From positions 273,164-337,163 of the forward strand of contig JADJAH010000011.1 of the NCBI GenBank assembly GCA_016704345.1: a stretch of 64,000 nt of DNA, in the 5' to 3' direction. Positions 54,114-63,111 of this stretch are shown piece by piece (within the stretch, counting starts at the first letter, position 1; each line of letters opens with the position of its first letter). The translations under genes were made by a program, and so were the position numbers. Source of the stretch: Ignavibacteria bacterium (GTDB lineage Bacteria; Bacteroidota; Ignavibacteria; Tepidaquicellales; Tepidaquicellaceae). Below the pieces are notes generated by a model, which made no database searches, was not told the DNA's origin, and saw nothing but the letters and a program-made list of their open reading frames with translations.

Positions 54114-55577
54114 TTATGGTCTGATGACTGATACAAAACTCGCCGCGTTGTTATCCGCTATCGCAAAGTCGGTTCCGTCAACGAAGTCATCTCCCGTGAG
54201 ATCGGTCACAACGTATCCGCTAATGAAGTTTGAAGCATTGTTGTCAATAGCACTTAAGTCTGTCGCATCTACGGTTCCGTCCTGATCCACATCTCCACCG
54301 AAGATGGCAAATCTCACAGGCGCGGAGTTTACCCGGCGCAAATTATTTCCAAATGCCTGTGATTGAGAAGTTGTAATATCATAATTCAAAGAATTGGCAA
54401 CAAAGCTTTGCGCAGATGAGCTCCATGTTTCAACTGAGTTTCTGTGTTTGACTGCTATGTAATAGTTTACATCATTGTTTGCATTTACAAAATCAAATGT
54501 TCCAACTCCGTTTGGATTTACGAAAGCCTTGGCAGAATCAATTTTGGAATAAGGAGAAATAGAACTTCTTAAATAAACAACAGCGGTATCGCCGACCATT
54601 GAATTTGGAACAGCATCATAAAATCCTTCTATCAAAACATTTAGCTGAAGACTTTTATAGATCAGTCCGGTTGTTGTTGTTTTATAAACCTTACTGCCGA
54701 TTATCCACCCGGTTTTTGAATTTAAAAATTTCACTTTTGGTGAACCTGCACTAAGATTGATTTGATTCCAGGTTGTTCCGCCGTTTAAAGTATAGAGAGA
54801 ATATCCTGTGCCACCTGTAACCCAGCCGGTATTTTCATTTATGAAATCCATTGAAACCAATGGCGTTGAATTGCCCATATCTCTTTGTTGAATCCAGTTT
54901 ACACCACCGTTTGTAGTTTTAAGAATGTGCTCTCTGTAACCCGCTGCCCAGCCGGTATTGTCATCAATAAATTCCAGACTGTATATGACTCGAAAGTCTG
55001 ACGTGGAATGTTGAGCAGCCCATGTTGATCCGCCGTCAGTGGTTTTATGAATTATGGATCCTCCTCCGGGATAAGATGCCATCCATCCCGTATTGGGAGA
55101 TACAAATGTAAAGTACTGTCCCATTTGTGTATTGATTACGGTCCAGTTCAATCCTGCATCAGTTGTCTTATACAATCTTGGTTGAGCAAGAATCCATCCT
55201 GTGTTTGAATCAATGAAGAATATTTTTTGACCGTCACTTTGCAACTTCATTTGCCGGTTCCATGTAAGTGCGGAGTTTGTGGTGTGATACAAAGTATCAT
55301 TTGTAGAACACATCCATCCTGTGTTTTCATTTATGAACCAAACAGAATTCAAATCCTGTGCTGTGTTTGGAAAGATAGAAATGTTATACCAGTTGTTTCC
55401 GCTGTTAGTAGTCTTTATCATTCTGTTTCCATAACCAACTGCAAAGCCCGTATTAAGAGACGGAAAGGAAAAGGAAAACAGATTGAAGGACGGTGAGGGA
55501 GTCGGTTGTTCGATCCACTGAGCAACAGTTGTCTTTTGAACAAGCAGAATTAACAAGACAAGAAATAGTTTTTTCAT
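54114..55577 (-). CDS. Secreted BNR/Ycf48-like repeat protein with dockerin-type tail
   Basis: A 487-residue protein with a signal peptide of about 19 residues (TTVAQ). It has seven to eight beta-propeller blades with the Ycf48-like phrase NTGW plus TTNGGxxWxxQ or TDAGLNW (about 25-310). The last 60 residues carry two calcium-loop-like dockerin repeats (DVDQDGTVDATDLSAID and DLTGDDFVDGTDFAIAD). Surface or extracellular display is likely. The dockerin-like pair could be a protein-docking or calcium-stabilised end. A T9SS tail is not obvious. Confidence 0.75.
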   Translation of the reverse strand: MKKLFLVLLILLVQKTTVAQWIEQPTPSPSFNLFSFSFPSLNTGFAVGYGNRMIKTTNSGNNWYNISIFPNTAQDLNSVWFINENTGWMCSTNDTLYHTTNSALTWNRQMKLQSDGQKIFFIDSNTGWILAQPRLYKTTDAGLNWTVINTQMGQYFTFVSPNTGWMASYPGGGSIIHKTTDGGSTWAAQHSTSDFRVIYSLEFIDDNTGWAAGYREHILKTTNGGVNWIQQRDMGNSTPLVSMDFINENTGWVTGGTGYSLYTLNGGTTWNQINLSAGSPKVKFLNSKTGWIIGSKVYKTTTTGLIYKSLQLNVLIEGFYDAVPNSMVGDTAVVYLRSSISPYSKIDSAKAFVNPNGVGTFDFVNANNDVNYYIAVKHRNSVETWSSSAQSFVANSLNYDITTSQSQAFGNNLRRVNSAPVRFAIFGGDVDQDGTVDATDLSAIDNNASNFISGYVVTDLTGDDFVDGTDFAIADNNAASFVSVIRP

Positions 55578-56012
55578 TACCGGAGTTTAGTTGTTTGCAA
55601 GTTATCAAAAAATACATAACCCGGCAAATCAAGAATAATAGTAAATGTAGGTTTGAAGAACTTCTTCTTACCCTCGCCCGCGCCAAAGTCTCCTGTGCAC
55701 TTCATGGACTCTTGCTCAATGATGAAATTTTTAAGATACTCCTTTCTCGAATTCAAGAATGAGTTGCAAGCAGTTATCAAATATCAGATTCGCAAATTAA
55801 CTGCTGTCCCAAAGTCATTTCATATCCTGCGCAACATGTTTCCATGCAGAGTAAAGATTAGTGAATTTCGTGGCTGAAGATCCCTCAACAGTTAATGTAA
55901 CAGAAGTAGATTTAAGACTCTGATGGGAATGAGAATCAAATTTCGATATTTGTTTTCGATTTACTCTCACACCTAAATTTTCTATTTTCTCTATCCCAAA
56001 TATGACGACACA
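55578..56012. other. 435-bp gap without recognisable gene
   Basis: Short frames exist on both strands but have no start context, domain or conserved motif that I can recognise. It probably holds the promoters of the two divergent genes. Confidence 0.5.
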
Positions 56013-58250
56013 ATGACCTTAGATCTGAATGCACTGAATCCTCAACAACGAGCGGCTGTTGAACACATTGAAGGACCGAGCATGATAATAGCCGGCGCCG
56101 GAAGCGGTAAGACAAGAGTACTGACCTACAAAATAGTAAACCTTCTGCAGAACGGCGTAAGCCCGTTTGATATTCTTGCTCTGACATTCACCAACAAGGC
56201 GGCAAAGGAAATGAAAGACCGCATTTCAGCGCTAACAGGTGCAGGCTATGAGAGGATATGGATGGGAACGTTTCACTCGATCTTCGCAAGGATCCTGCGT
56301 ATTGAAGCCGAGCATATCGGCTTTACAAGAAATTTTACCATCTACGATTCTGACGACTCAGCAGGCGTGATAAGACAGATCATGCAGGCAAACAACATCC
56401 CGACAGACAAGCCGACACCCAAAGCTTATCAGAATGTTATCAGCAATCTTAAGAACAAACTGATCCATCCACAAGACTTTGCAAGAACCGCAGTGAATGA
56501 TTTTGATAAGAAGGTTGCGGTTATATACGAAGACTACCGGAAGGTCCTGTACAAGAACAATGCAATGGACTTTGACGACCTGCTCATGAAACCTATTGAG
56601 CTCTTCGAAAAATTTCCCGAGATACTTCAGAAGTACGGGCAAAGATTCAGGTTCATCCTCGTTGACGAATATCAGGATACGAACAAGGCACAATATTTAA
56701 TCGTTAAGATGCTTTCGGCAACACACAGGAATGTGTCGGTTGTTGGAGATGATGCCCAGTCGATTTACAAATGGCGCGGCGCTGAAATTCAAAACATTTT
56801 TGACTTCGAAAAGGATTTTGAAGATTGCATGACTTTCCGCCTCGAGCAGAATTACAGGTCAACTCAAAAGATCCTTTCACTCGCGGGACATGTGATCAAC
56901 AACAACAAGAAGCAGATCGTGAAGAATCTGTGGACGGAGAATGATCACGGCGAACAGATTCATCTTGTGGAAACAATGACAGACAGGGATGAAGCGCTGA
57001 GGATCTGCAGATACATCTACGAAGAAATGCAAAAGAAGAAGCTCAACTTCAAAGACTTTGTAGTTCTTTACAGAACAAACGCACAGTCCCGGACAATCGA
57101 AGAAGCCCTCAGGCAGAACAGCATTCCGTACATTATTGTCGGCGGCATAAGGTTTTATCAGCGGAAAGAGATCAAAGATCTTCTTTCGTATCTGAAGATA
57201 ATTGTAAACCCGAGCGACAACGAAGCTCTGACCCGGGCTTTGGGCATGAGGCAAGGCGTTGGAAAGACTACGATCGACAAACTCATTGCCGCTGCTGATA
57301 GAGATGGCGTTCAGATATTTGATATTGTAAAGAAGACAGTTGAAAATCCCGTCGTTGCAGGGAAGGCGAGGAATCATATCACTGAGTTTTTGAATTATGT
57401 TTACAAGTATCAATATCTCAAAGATGAGATGTCGCTCTCCGAGCTTGCCGGCGCGGTGATTGATGAGACCGGGATCCTGCGTGAACTTAAGCTTGAAAAT
57501 ACACCCGAAGCAGAAGAACGCATTAGCAATGTTCAGGAGCTTCTCTCTGCAATAGCCGAGTATGCTGATACAAGTGACGAACCGACGCTCGAGAATTTTC
57601 TTCAGCAGGTATCTCTTGTTGCAGACATTGATGATCTTGATGATAAGAAGAATGCAATCACACTCATGACCATTCATTCTGCAAAGGGTCTCGAGTTTCC
57701 GGTTGTGTTCATATCCGGATTAGAGGAAGGACTTTTCCCTGTTAGCGGCGCAACGCTTTATCAGGATGAGCTTGAAGAGGAGCGAAGATTGTTTTACGTT
57801 GCAATCACAAGGGCAATGAGCAAACTTTACATACTCTATTCAAACATGCGTTACAAGTTTGGGATACAATCTTATCAGATGAAGTCGCGCTTCTTAAAAG
57901 AAATTCCTGATGAAGTTTTGAAAGAGCATTTCATAGTTGAAGGTCTTAAGTTTCCCGCGGAGAAAAAATCAAAACCGGAGAAGCATGCACGCGTCGGGCA
58001 ATCAATCAGATATGAATTTTTCACAAAGCCAACGCAAACACCCAAGCGCCGAATTGAGCATGACGATCCGACTACGGATAAATTCCCTGATATAAAAAAG
58101 GGAGTAACTGTTGTTCATAATCAATACGGCAAGGGCGAAGTGCTTTCCACGTCAGGCAAGGGCCTTGACAAGAAGGCGGAGATATATTTTGAAGAAGTTG
58201 GATTGAAGAGAATAATTCTCAAGTATGCAAAGATGACTGTAAGTGATTGA
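56013..58250 (+). CDS. pcrA: UvrD/PcrA-type superfamily 1 DNA helicase
   Basis: A 745-residue protein with the ordered SF1A motifs: Q-motif LNPQQRAAV, Walker A GAGSGKT (28-34), TFTNKAAKEM, Walker B DEYQDTNKAQY, GDDAQSIYKWRGA, NYRS, TIHSAKGLEF and VAITRA. The C-terminal end (about 695-740, GVTVVHNQYGKGEVLSTSG) is the RNA-polymerase-binding tudor-like tail of PcrA/UvrD. It unwinds DNA 3' to 5' in repair and replication-transcription conflict. The reading frame is intact. The EVE gene follows 72 bp later. Confidence 0.95.
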   Translation: MTLDLNALNPQQRAAVEHIEGPSMIIAGAGSGKTRVLTYKIVNLLQNGVSPFDILALTFTNKAAKEMKDRISALTGAGYERIWMGTFHSIFARILRIEAEHIGFTRNFTIYDSDDSAGVIRQIMQANNIPTDKPTPKAYQNVISNLKNKLIHPQDFARTAVNDFDKKVAVIYEDYRKVLYKNNAMDFDDLLMKPIELFEKFPEILQKYGQRFRFILVDEYQDTNKAQYLIVKMLSATHRNVSVVGDDAQSIYKWRGAEIQNIFDFEKDFEDCMTFRLEQNYRSTQKILSLAGHVINNNKKQIVKNLWTENDHGEQIHLVETMTDRDEALRICRYIYEEMQKKKLNFKDFVVLYRTNAQSRTIEEALRQNSIPYIIVGGIRFYQRKEIKDLLSYLKIIVNPSDNEALTRALGMRQGVGKTTIDKLIAAADRDGVQIFDIVKKTVENPVVAGKARNHITEFLNYVYKYQYLKDEMSLSELAGAVIDETGILRELKLENTPEAEERISNVQELLSAIAEYADTSDEPTLENFLQQVSLVADIDDLDDKKNAITLMTIHSAKGLEFPVVFISGLEEGLFPVSGATLYQDELEEERRLFYVAITRAMSKLYILYSNMRYKFGIQSYQMKSRFLKEIPDEVLKEHFIVEGLKFPAEKKSKPEKHARVGQSIRYEFFTKPTQTPKRRIEHDDPTTDKFPDIKKGVTVVHNQYGKGEVLSTSGKGLDKKAEIYFEEVGLKRIILKYAKMTVSD

Positions 58251-58322
58251 AAGTACGAAAAGTTTTCGTCGTATTATGTTTCGTCAGCTTGTCGTTTTAG
58301 AATTAAATAAATAGCATTGGAC

Positions 58323-58727
58323 ATGAATTACTGGCTTTTGAAAACCGAGCCTTCTGATTACACATACGACGATCTTGTAAAGGACAAGAAAGCCGTATGG
58401 GACGGAGTTGCAAACAATGCGGCGCTCATAAATATACGGAACGCACGCAAGGGAGATCTCGCATTCATTTATCATACCGGTGATGAAAGACAGATTGTTG
58501 GAATCGCAAAGTTGATTTCAGATCCTTATGCTGATCCCAAACTTGATAATCCCAAGATGGCAGTGTTTGATGTGAAGCCAGTGAAAAAATTAAAGACACC
58601 GGTAACTCTCGCTCAGATCAAGGCCGATAAGAAATATTCCGAGTTCAGATTGATCAAAGAGGGAAGGCTGTCAGTTGTTTCTGTTCCAAAAGAATACTGG
58701 GACGATTTCATAAAGATGGGCGGATGA
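58323..58727 (+). CDS. EVE (PUA-like) domain protein
   Basis: A 134-residue single-domain protein, with ATG at 58323 (an earlier TTG is two codons upstream). It opens NYWLLKTEPSDYTYDDL and holds WDGVANNAALINIRN, KGDLAFIYHT and LVSVPKEYWDDF-like wording, matching EVE proteins. These bind modified bases or tRNA and are widespread; a small-RNA or methylated-DNA role is possible. Confidence 0.88.
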   Translation: MNYWLLKTEPSDYTYDDLVKDKKAVWDGVANNAALINIRNARKGDLAFIYHTGDERQIVGIAKLISDPYADPKLDNPKMAVFDVKPVKKLKTPVTLAQIKADKKYSEFRLIKEGRLSVVSVPKEYWDDFIKMGG

Positions 58728-58806
58728 CGGTTAAAGTCATTTATTTTCAGTTAATCTGTGAGTAAATTGCCGTCTCTCAACTGAAATTAACACAGCAAGA
58801 AAATAC

Positions 58807-58893
58807 AGAGAGTTGCTCGAGTGGTTGAAGAGGCACGCCTGGAAAGTGTGTAAGGTGTCAAAGCCTTCGAGGGTTCGAATCCCTCACTCTCTG
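58807..58893 (+). tRNA. tRNA-Ser (GGA)
   Basis: An 87-nt class II tRNA with a long variable arm. Acceptor AGAGAGT pairs with ACTCTCT, with discriminator G. The anticodon loop CTGGAAA sits in stem CACGC/GTGTG, so the anticodon is GGA. The T-arm GAGGG-TTCGAAT-CCCTC is complete. Confidence 0.93.
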
Positions 58894-59020
58894 CAGATGT
58901 TCATCAGTTGACAATAGCACAAGACGGTGCCAAGTATTCCTGATTTCAATCCTGATTTTTATGGCTCTCTTTAACGCTCTTTATTTCTAATTCTCAATTT
59001 CTAATTTTTAATTGCTCTCA

Positions 59021-59107
59021 GGAGAGGTGGCTGAGTGGTTGAAAGCGGCGGTCTCGAAAACCGTTGTAGGGGCAACTCTATCGAGGGTTCGAATCCCTCC
59101 TTCTCCG
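59021..59107 (+). tRNA. tRNA-Ser (CGA)
   Basis: An 87-nt class II tRNA. Acceptor GGAGAGG pairs with CTTCTCC with one G-U pair, and the discriminator is G. The anticodon loop CTCGAAA in stem GCGGT/ACCGT gives anticodon CGA. It has a long variable arm and the same T-arm as the neighbouring tRNA-Ser. Confidence 0.93.
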
Positions 59108-59219
59108 CAAGATGTTCATAAGGGACATTAGCACAAGACGTGCGTATCTTTCTTGAATTCACCATTGATCGATCTTTATTCCTAATTCTTAATTCCTAAT
59201 TTCTAATTGCTCTTAAGAG

Positions 59220-59236
59220 ACTCCCTCCTTCTCCGC
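59220..59236 (+). pseudogene. 3' fragment of a tRNA-Ser gene
   Basis: CTCCCTCCTTCTCCGCA repeats the T-stem 3' strand and acceptor 3' strand of the tRNA-Ser (CGA) gene 127 bp upstream, but no 5' part is present. It is a truncated duplicate. Confidence 0.65.
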
Positions 59237-59464
59237 AAGATGTTCATCAGGGGACATTAGCAGAAGATTGTTCTTTTCACTCTGTATTCACCGTTGGTTT
59301 TTTCCTGAATTCCTCTTAATTTCTAATTTCTAATTCTTTAATTGCTCCTCCTTCTCGCGGGCCTGTCTGCCTGTATTTATTCCTAATTCTTAATTTCTAA
59401 TTTGTAATTGCTCCTAAGAAGCGTTTGTTAACTTTTTTCCGGACTATTCGTATGTTTTGCTAAT

Positions 59465-60556
59465 ATGAAATCACATTACTTATTAAGTCTGTCTCTAACA
59501 TTCATTTTACTTTCTGCAAACATGTCTCTACCTCAGCAAAGCAGCAACAATAATTTCAACGCGAGAAAATTCTATTCTCTTACGCTGAACGGCGATATAC
59601 CCGAAGCGCTTCAACTTCTTTCAACCGAACAATCTCTGATGAACGAAAACGAACTTAAGATAAAAAATGAGTTCGAAAAGAGATTTGCAGGGGCTGAAGA
59701 TGAAAGTGATTTTCTGATCCGAAAGAACAGCGGGATCAACGACCTTCTCCTGATCTACAGGGATTACTGGCGAGGATCATTTATCAGCGGACAGAACAAT
59801 GACACTGCCCTAAAGAAAGAACTCACACACTTCTTCAGAAATTTATATACTTCAAATGACTATGCGGAGAGTACTTTTGAAGATGATACCTTGGACATAT
59901 TCTTAAAGAGATATGTAAACGAAAACGGACTGAAGACAACCGGCTTTGGAAAGACGGGAAAATTCTATGATCTGCTGGTGTGGAAAGATGAACATGATAC
60001 GACTTATGAGTTTGACCTCAACGGAAGAAAGATCAGTCCGAGAGTTGTATTCATGACCGGCTTTGTCACCCTGGGATGGGAAGAGTATGCAACACTCGGC
60101 AGGCACTATCCAGGCGGTTGGGCAACAAAAGAGGCGATCTATTGCGTGAAGGATGTTTATGATCTCAACAGCGAAAATTTTCTTGTAAGCTATCTTGCGC
60201 ATGAAGGACAACACTTCGAAGACTACAAACTTTTTCCAAAGCTTTCCGGAACGGATCTGGAATACCGTGCAAAGCTTGTTGAACTTTCGATGGCAAGTGA
60301 GACATTGATCAGGACTTTGACCTTCTTCATAAACAATGCAGACTATGAAAGTGACAATGCCCATAGTGTTGCAAACTATTGCGTTATCAGAGATCTTTCT
60401 GAAGAAATCTTTGAGACAGAGTTTGTTAATGATTCTGAAAAATGGTCTGTTGTTTCATTGAAGAGTATAAACAAAGCCAGTGTCAAACTGCTTGAAAAGA
60501 ACACTGAAGATCTTATGAATGCCGGTAGCGAGGTTGTTAGTATTATTAAGCCATAA
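59465..60556 (+). CDS. Exported protein with HEXXH-type motif, possible zincin
   Basis: A 363-residue protein with a signal peptide of about 20 residues (LSANMSLPQQ). In the C-terminal half LVSYLAHEGQHFEDYKLF carries HEGQH, a match to the zinc-binding HEXXH motif. ELEYRAKLVELSMA with Glu follows about 20 residues later, which could supply a third ligand. Upstream, TGFVTLGWEEYATLGRHYPGGW is unusual and may form the substrate wall. I do not know a family for it. Metallopeptidase activity is an inference from this motif. Confidence 0.5.
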   Translation: MKSHYLLSLSLTFILLSANMSLPQQSSNNNFNARKFYSLTLNGDIPEALQLLSTEQSLMNENELKIKNEFEKRFAGAEDESDFLIRKNSGINDLLLIYRDYWRGSFISGQNNDTALKKELTHFFRNLYTSNDYAESTFEDDTLDIFLKRYVNENGLKTTGFGKTGKFYDLLVWKDEHDTTYEFDLNGRKISPRVVFMTGFVTLGWEEYATLGRHYPGGWATKEAIYCVKDVYDLNSENFLVSYLAHEGQHFEDYKLFPKLSGTDLEYRAKLVELSMASETLIRTLTFFINNADYESDNAHSVANYCVIRDLSEEIFETEFVNDSEKWSVVSLKSINKASVKLLEKNTEDLMNAGSEVVSIIKP

Positions 60557-60812
60557 TAGAGAACTGTACCTCAAAGATTCTCGGTTCGATCACTTCTTCA
60601 TTAAGTAGTTTTTCATCTCACCAACTTCTTTAACCATCCATTACAATAGCCAAATCTGATTTTCAGAATTACATCTGATTCGAGTGAGAATTGAATCTGC
60701 CGATCTGAAACATTAGTTTTGAACATCAATTCATCTCTCAAATCTGAATGCATTTGCCGGTAAACAAATTCTACTGCTTCAGCCTTAGTAATAACGATTC
60801 ACGCGATTGCAC

Positions 60813-61520
60813 ATGTGTAACATTGGCACATTCACATCAAATACAAATGACATTTTGAAAAATTCATATTGGCTCAAACGCTGGAAAGAATTCCTTGGTA
60901 ACAAAAGACTTAAGTATGAATTTTTTATTACAGTATTTCTGCTGGTGATAGTTGTCTATTCCTTCAGCCGGTATCTTCTATTCAACGAGACCAGGGCAGG
61001 CGCTATTATTGATGATCCGCTTCAGGTGTATTTTTCCGCGATAGATCTGAATGAACTCATCTTCTTTGCAATATATTCTTCCCTAATTATCGGATTGATC
61101 TCTTTTAGTTTTAATCCGAGACAGCTCATGATGGCATTTCAGACTTACACAGTGCTTGTCACTCTGAGAATGATATCCATGTATCTGATACCGCTTGATC
61201 CGCCAAGAGACTGCATAGACCTTCAGGATCCTGTTGTGTTTATGATGGGAACAGGCATGAAGATTGTAAAGGATCTCTTTTTCTCGGGACATACATCTAC
61301 ATCGTTCATGTTGTTTCAGGTAGCAAGGAATAAATATTTAAGAATGTATTTTCTTGCGGCTACAATAACTGTTGGCATCAGTGTGATCCTTCAGAAAGCG
61401 CATTACTCAATTGATGTTGTGGCGGGGCTTGTGTATTCCTATGCTTCGTATCAGATGGTCAGGCATATGCATGCAAAGTATCACAGGTTTGAAACTGACC
61501 ACAGGCACAAGAGGAATTAA
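60813..61520 (+). CDS. PAP2-like / sphingomyelin-synthase-like membrane phosphatase
   Basis: A 235-residue protein with ATG at 60813 (a TTG two codons earlier is also in frame) and six hydrophobic helices. The histidine motifs FFSGHTSTSFM and KAHYSIDVVAG correspond to the C-terminal catalytic motifs of PAP2_C/sphingomyelin-synthase-like proteins. It may move phosphorus headgroups among membrane lipids or dephosphorylate a lipid. It is followed by a short heptamer array and the RidA gene. The gap before it (60557-60812) shows no gene. Confidence 0.75.
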   Translation: MCNIGTFTSNTNDILKNSYWLKRWKEFLGNKRLKYEFFITVFLLVIVVYSFSRYLLFNETRAGAIIDDPLQVYFSAIDLNELIFFAIYSSLIIGLISFSFNPRQLMMAFQTYTVLVTLRMISMYLIPLDPPRDCIDLQDPVVFMMGTGMKIVKDLFFSGHTSTSFMLFQVARNKYLRMYFLAATITVGISVILQKAHYSIDVVAGLVYSYASYQMVRHMHAKYHRFETDHRHKRN

Positions 61521-61556
61521 GAATTACGAATTAAGAATTAAGAATTACGAGTTAAA
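61517..61556. repeat. Short heptamer array (GAATTAA / GAATTAC)
   Basis: About five 7-bp units of the GAATTAA/GAATTAC type, of the same family as the array at 35979, lie between the PAP2-like and RidA genes. Confidence 0.75.
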
Positions 61557-61577
61557 ATCAAAAACACAGCAAAGTTT

Positions 61578-61961
61578 ATGGAACGAATAAAGTATTCATC
61601 GGGAGTGATCTGGGAAGAGAAGGTTGGTTACAGCAGGGCGATCAAGATAGGTGACCGGATTATCATATCGGGTACTACAGCCATTGAGGACGGCAAACTT
61701 GTTGGGGAGGGAGATGCTTATCTTCAGACGGTTACAATTCTTAAGAAAATATCGCGTGTCCTTGAGCAGGCGGGATCTAAGCTTGAGGATGTTGTGAGAG
61801 TGAGAGTATATGTGACGGATATGTCAAAGTTTGAAGAAGTTGGTAAAGCTCATGGCGAATTTTTCCGAAACATTCGTCCTGCACAGACACTCGTGGGTAT
61901 CAGTGCACTCGTTGATCCTAAGATGCTCGTTGAGATAGAAGCAGAAGCAATTACAGATTAA
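61578..61961 (+). CDS. RidA/YjgF-family protein
   Basis: A 127-residue protein with the Rid fold: YSRAIKIGDRIIISGTTAIED at the start, VRVRVYVTDMSKFEEVGKAHGEFF, and AQTLVGISALVDPKMLVEIEAEAI at the end with the conserved Arg near position 105. Canonical RidA hydrolyses reactive enamine/imine intermediates of amino acid metabolism. Within the Rid superfamily this is closer to the small Rid-like branch, so activity may differ. Confidence 0.88.
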   Translation: MERIKYSSGVIWEEKVGYSRAIKIGDRIIISGTTAIEDGKLVGEGDAYLQTVTILKKISRVLEQAGSKLEDVVRVRVYVTDMSKFEEVGKAHGEFFRNIRPAQTLVGISALVDPKMLVEIEAEAITD

Positions 61962-62001
61962 GTTCTGACAAATCTTATTCCTCCATTGCTTGTAGCTCAT
62001 T

Positions 62002-62529
62002 TCAGTTGCTGTTAAGTTTGCTTTCATTTGATTTGATTCGCATGTCAAGAAGTTGTCTGTCGAGTTCAACAGGCTGTCCTGAAGCATCAAACGGTTTCTT
62101 GAAGTTGAATGCAAGCGGACTTGATCCATGGTCATGTATGTGTTCAAGTTTCATACTTGCTTCTTCCCTTGTCGGTTCATGATCATCATCTACCCACCAT
62201 GCAACATAAGTCGGCCACTCGGGTTTCAGAAACCATTCCTGTCTCGTCTTAAACGCTTCACCATGAAAACCCCTGTAAGCAAATGCGCAGACGGATTCAA
62301 GATCTTTCCACAAACTCAATGTTGCAGGGGCTGCCTTGTGTTTTTCCTTAACAAAGAATCTGGGATTTGCTCTGCTGTCACTCATAGGTTCAAAGTTTCT
62401 GCTTATGAAACCATCTGAATTTTTCACCTGATCAAATACAGATTCCAGCCGATCATAGAACCCCTGAACCTGCGGGTGTCCCGGGAGTTCCCGGAGAATT
62501 CCGAAAGTGTAGAATGCAATACGAGGCAT
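62002..62529 (-). CDS. DUF3291-domain protein
   Basis: A 175-residue protein. The pattern is MPRIAFYTFGILRELPGHPQ, FVSRNFEPMSD-like wording, LSLWKDLESVCAFAYRGFHGEAFK, and WPTYVAWWVDDDHEPTREEASMKLEHIHDHG with clustered His. It matches the DUF3291 (ABM-like, monooxygenase-related) family; function unknown. It is convergent with the RidA gene. Confidence 0.8.
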   Translation of the reverse strand: MPRIAFYTFGILRELPGHPQVQGFYDRLESVFDQVKNSDGFISRNFEPMSDSRANPRFFVKEKHKAAPATLSLWKDLESVCAFAYRGFHGEAFKTRQEWFLKPEWPTYVAWWVDDDHEPTREEASMKLEHIHDHGSSPLAFNFKKPFDASGQPVELDRQLLDMRIKSNESKLNSN

Positions 62530-62633
62530 TGTGCTAATACTTTATTTGGGTAATTTTCAATCGGACAAATTAGATAACTATATCTTAGCAATCAATGAAT
62601 CTGCGGAGATTTTGGATTTCGAAATTCATTGAC

Positions 62634-62650
62634 GTCCAAAACGTTTTTTC
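62634..62650. repeat. Left terminus of the dispersed repeat family
   Basis: GTCCAAAACGTTTTTTC matches the left end of the element at 49590 (GTCCAAAACGGTTTTC) and the palindrome at 42874. The unreadable stretch starts a few bases later. Confidence 0.55.
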
Positions 62651-62654
62651 TACC

Positions 62655-63050
62655 AAAAAAAAAAAGAAAAAGGGAGGGGGGGGGGGGGTTGGGGGTCTTC
62701 CGGGGGGGACAACAACCCCCCCCCCCGCCGCCGGCCGGGGGGAAAAAAAAGGAAGGGGGGGGGGCCCCGGCCGGGGGGGGTAAACAGGGGGGGGGGGGGG
62801 GGGGGGGGGGGAATCCGGGTGGGGGGGGGCCCGGCGGGGCCCCCCCGGGGGGGGGGGGGGGGGGGGGGCGCCGGGGCCGCGGGCCCAAACGGGGGGGGAA
62901 AAGGGGGGGGGGGGGGGGCTGGTCGGGGGGGCCCTCTTTTGCCCCCCCCCCCCGGGGGGGGGGGGGGAAAGGGGGGGGGGGGTTGATATTTAGTAAGGGG
63001 GGGGGGAAAAAAAAAAAAAAAAAGGGGGGGGGGGGGGGGGGGGAAAGAAG
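62655..63050. other. Homopolymer low-complexity stretch, probable sequencing/assembly artefact
   Basis: About 400 bases are almost only G, with runs of C and A (for example over 20 G in a row several times), unlike any other part of this AT-rich window. Frames through it give Gly- or Pro-only proteins. I treat it as non-biological sequence and call no genes in it. Confidence 0.85.
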
Positions 63051-63111
63051 GTATCCCGAAAGAGCGACCGATCCAAGCTTCGGGGTTTCGAAAACTTACT
63101 TATAGATCGGT

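Larger units (their letters stand above)
58894..59420. repeat. Decaying tRNA-Ser tandem-duplication array
   Basis: A spacer unit beginning (A)GATGTTCAT(C/A)AG...GACA(A/T)TAGCA(C/G)AAGA follows each tRNA-Ser (58895, 59110) and recurs a third time (59238) behind a tRNA 3' fragment. Each unit ends in a TTAATTCCTAATTTCTAATT-type 7-bp array and GCTC. A fourth, shorter copy starts near 59340 (CTCCTCCTTCTC). No protein gene is present in this region. Confidence 0.7.

Noticed and set aside
62592..63105. Three frames rich in Gly, Pro or Lys
   Set aside because: They run through the G/C/A homopolymer stretch, which looks like an artefact.
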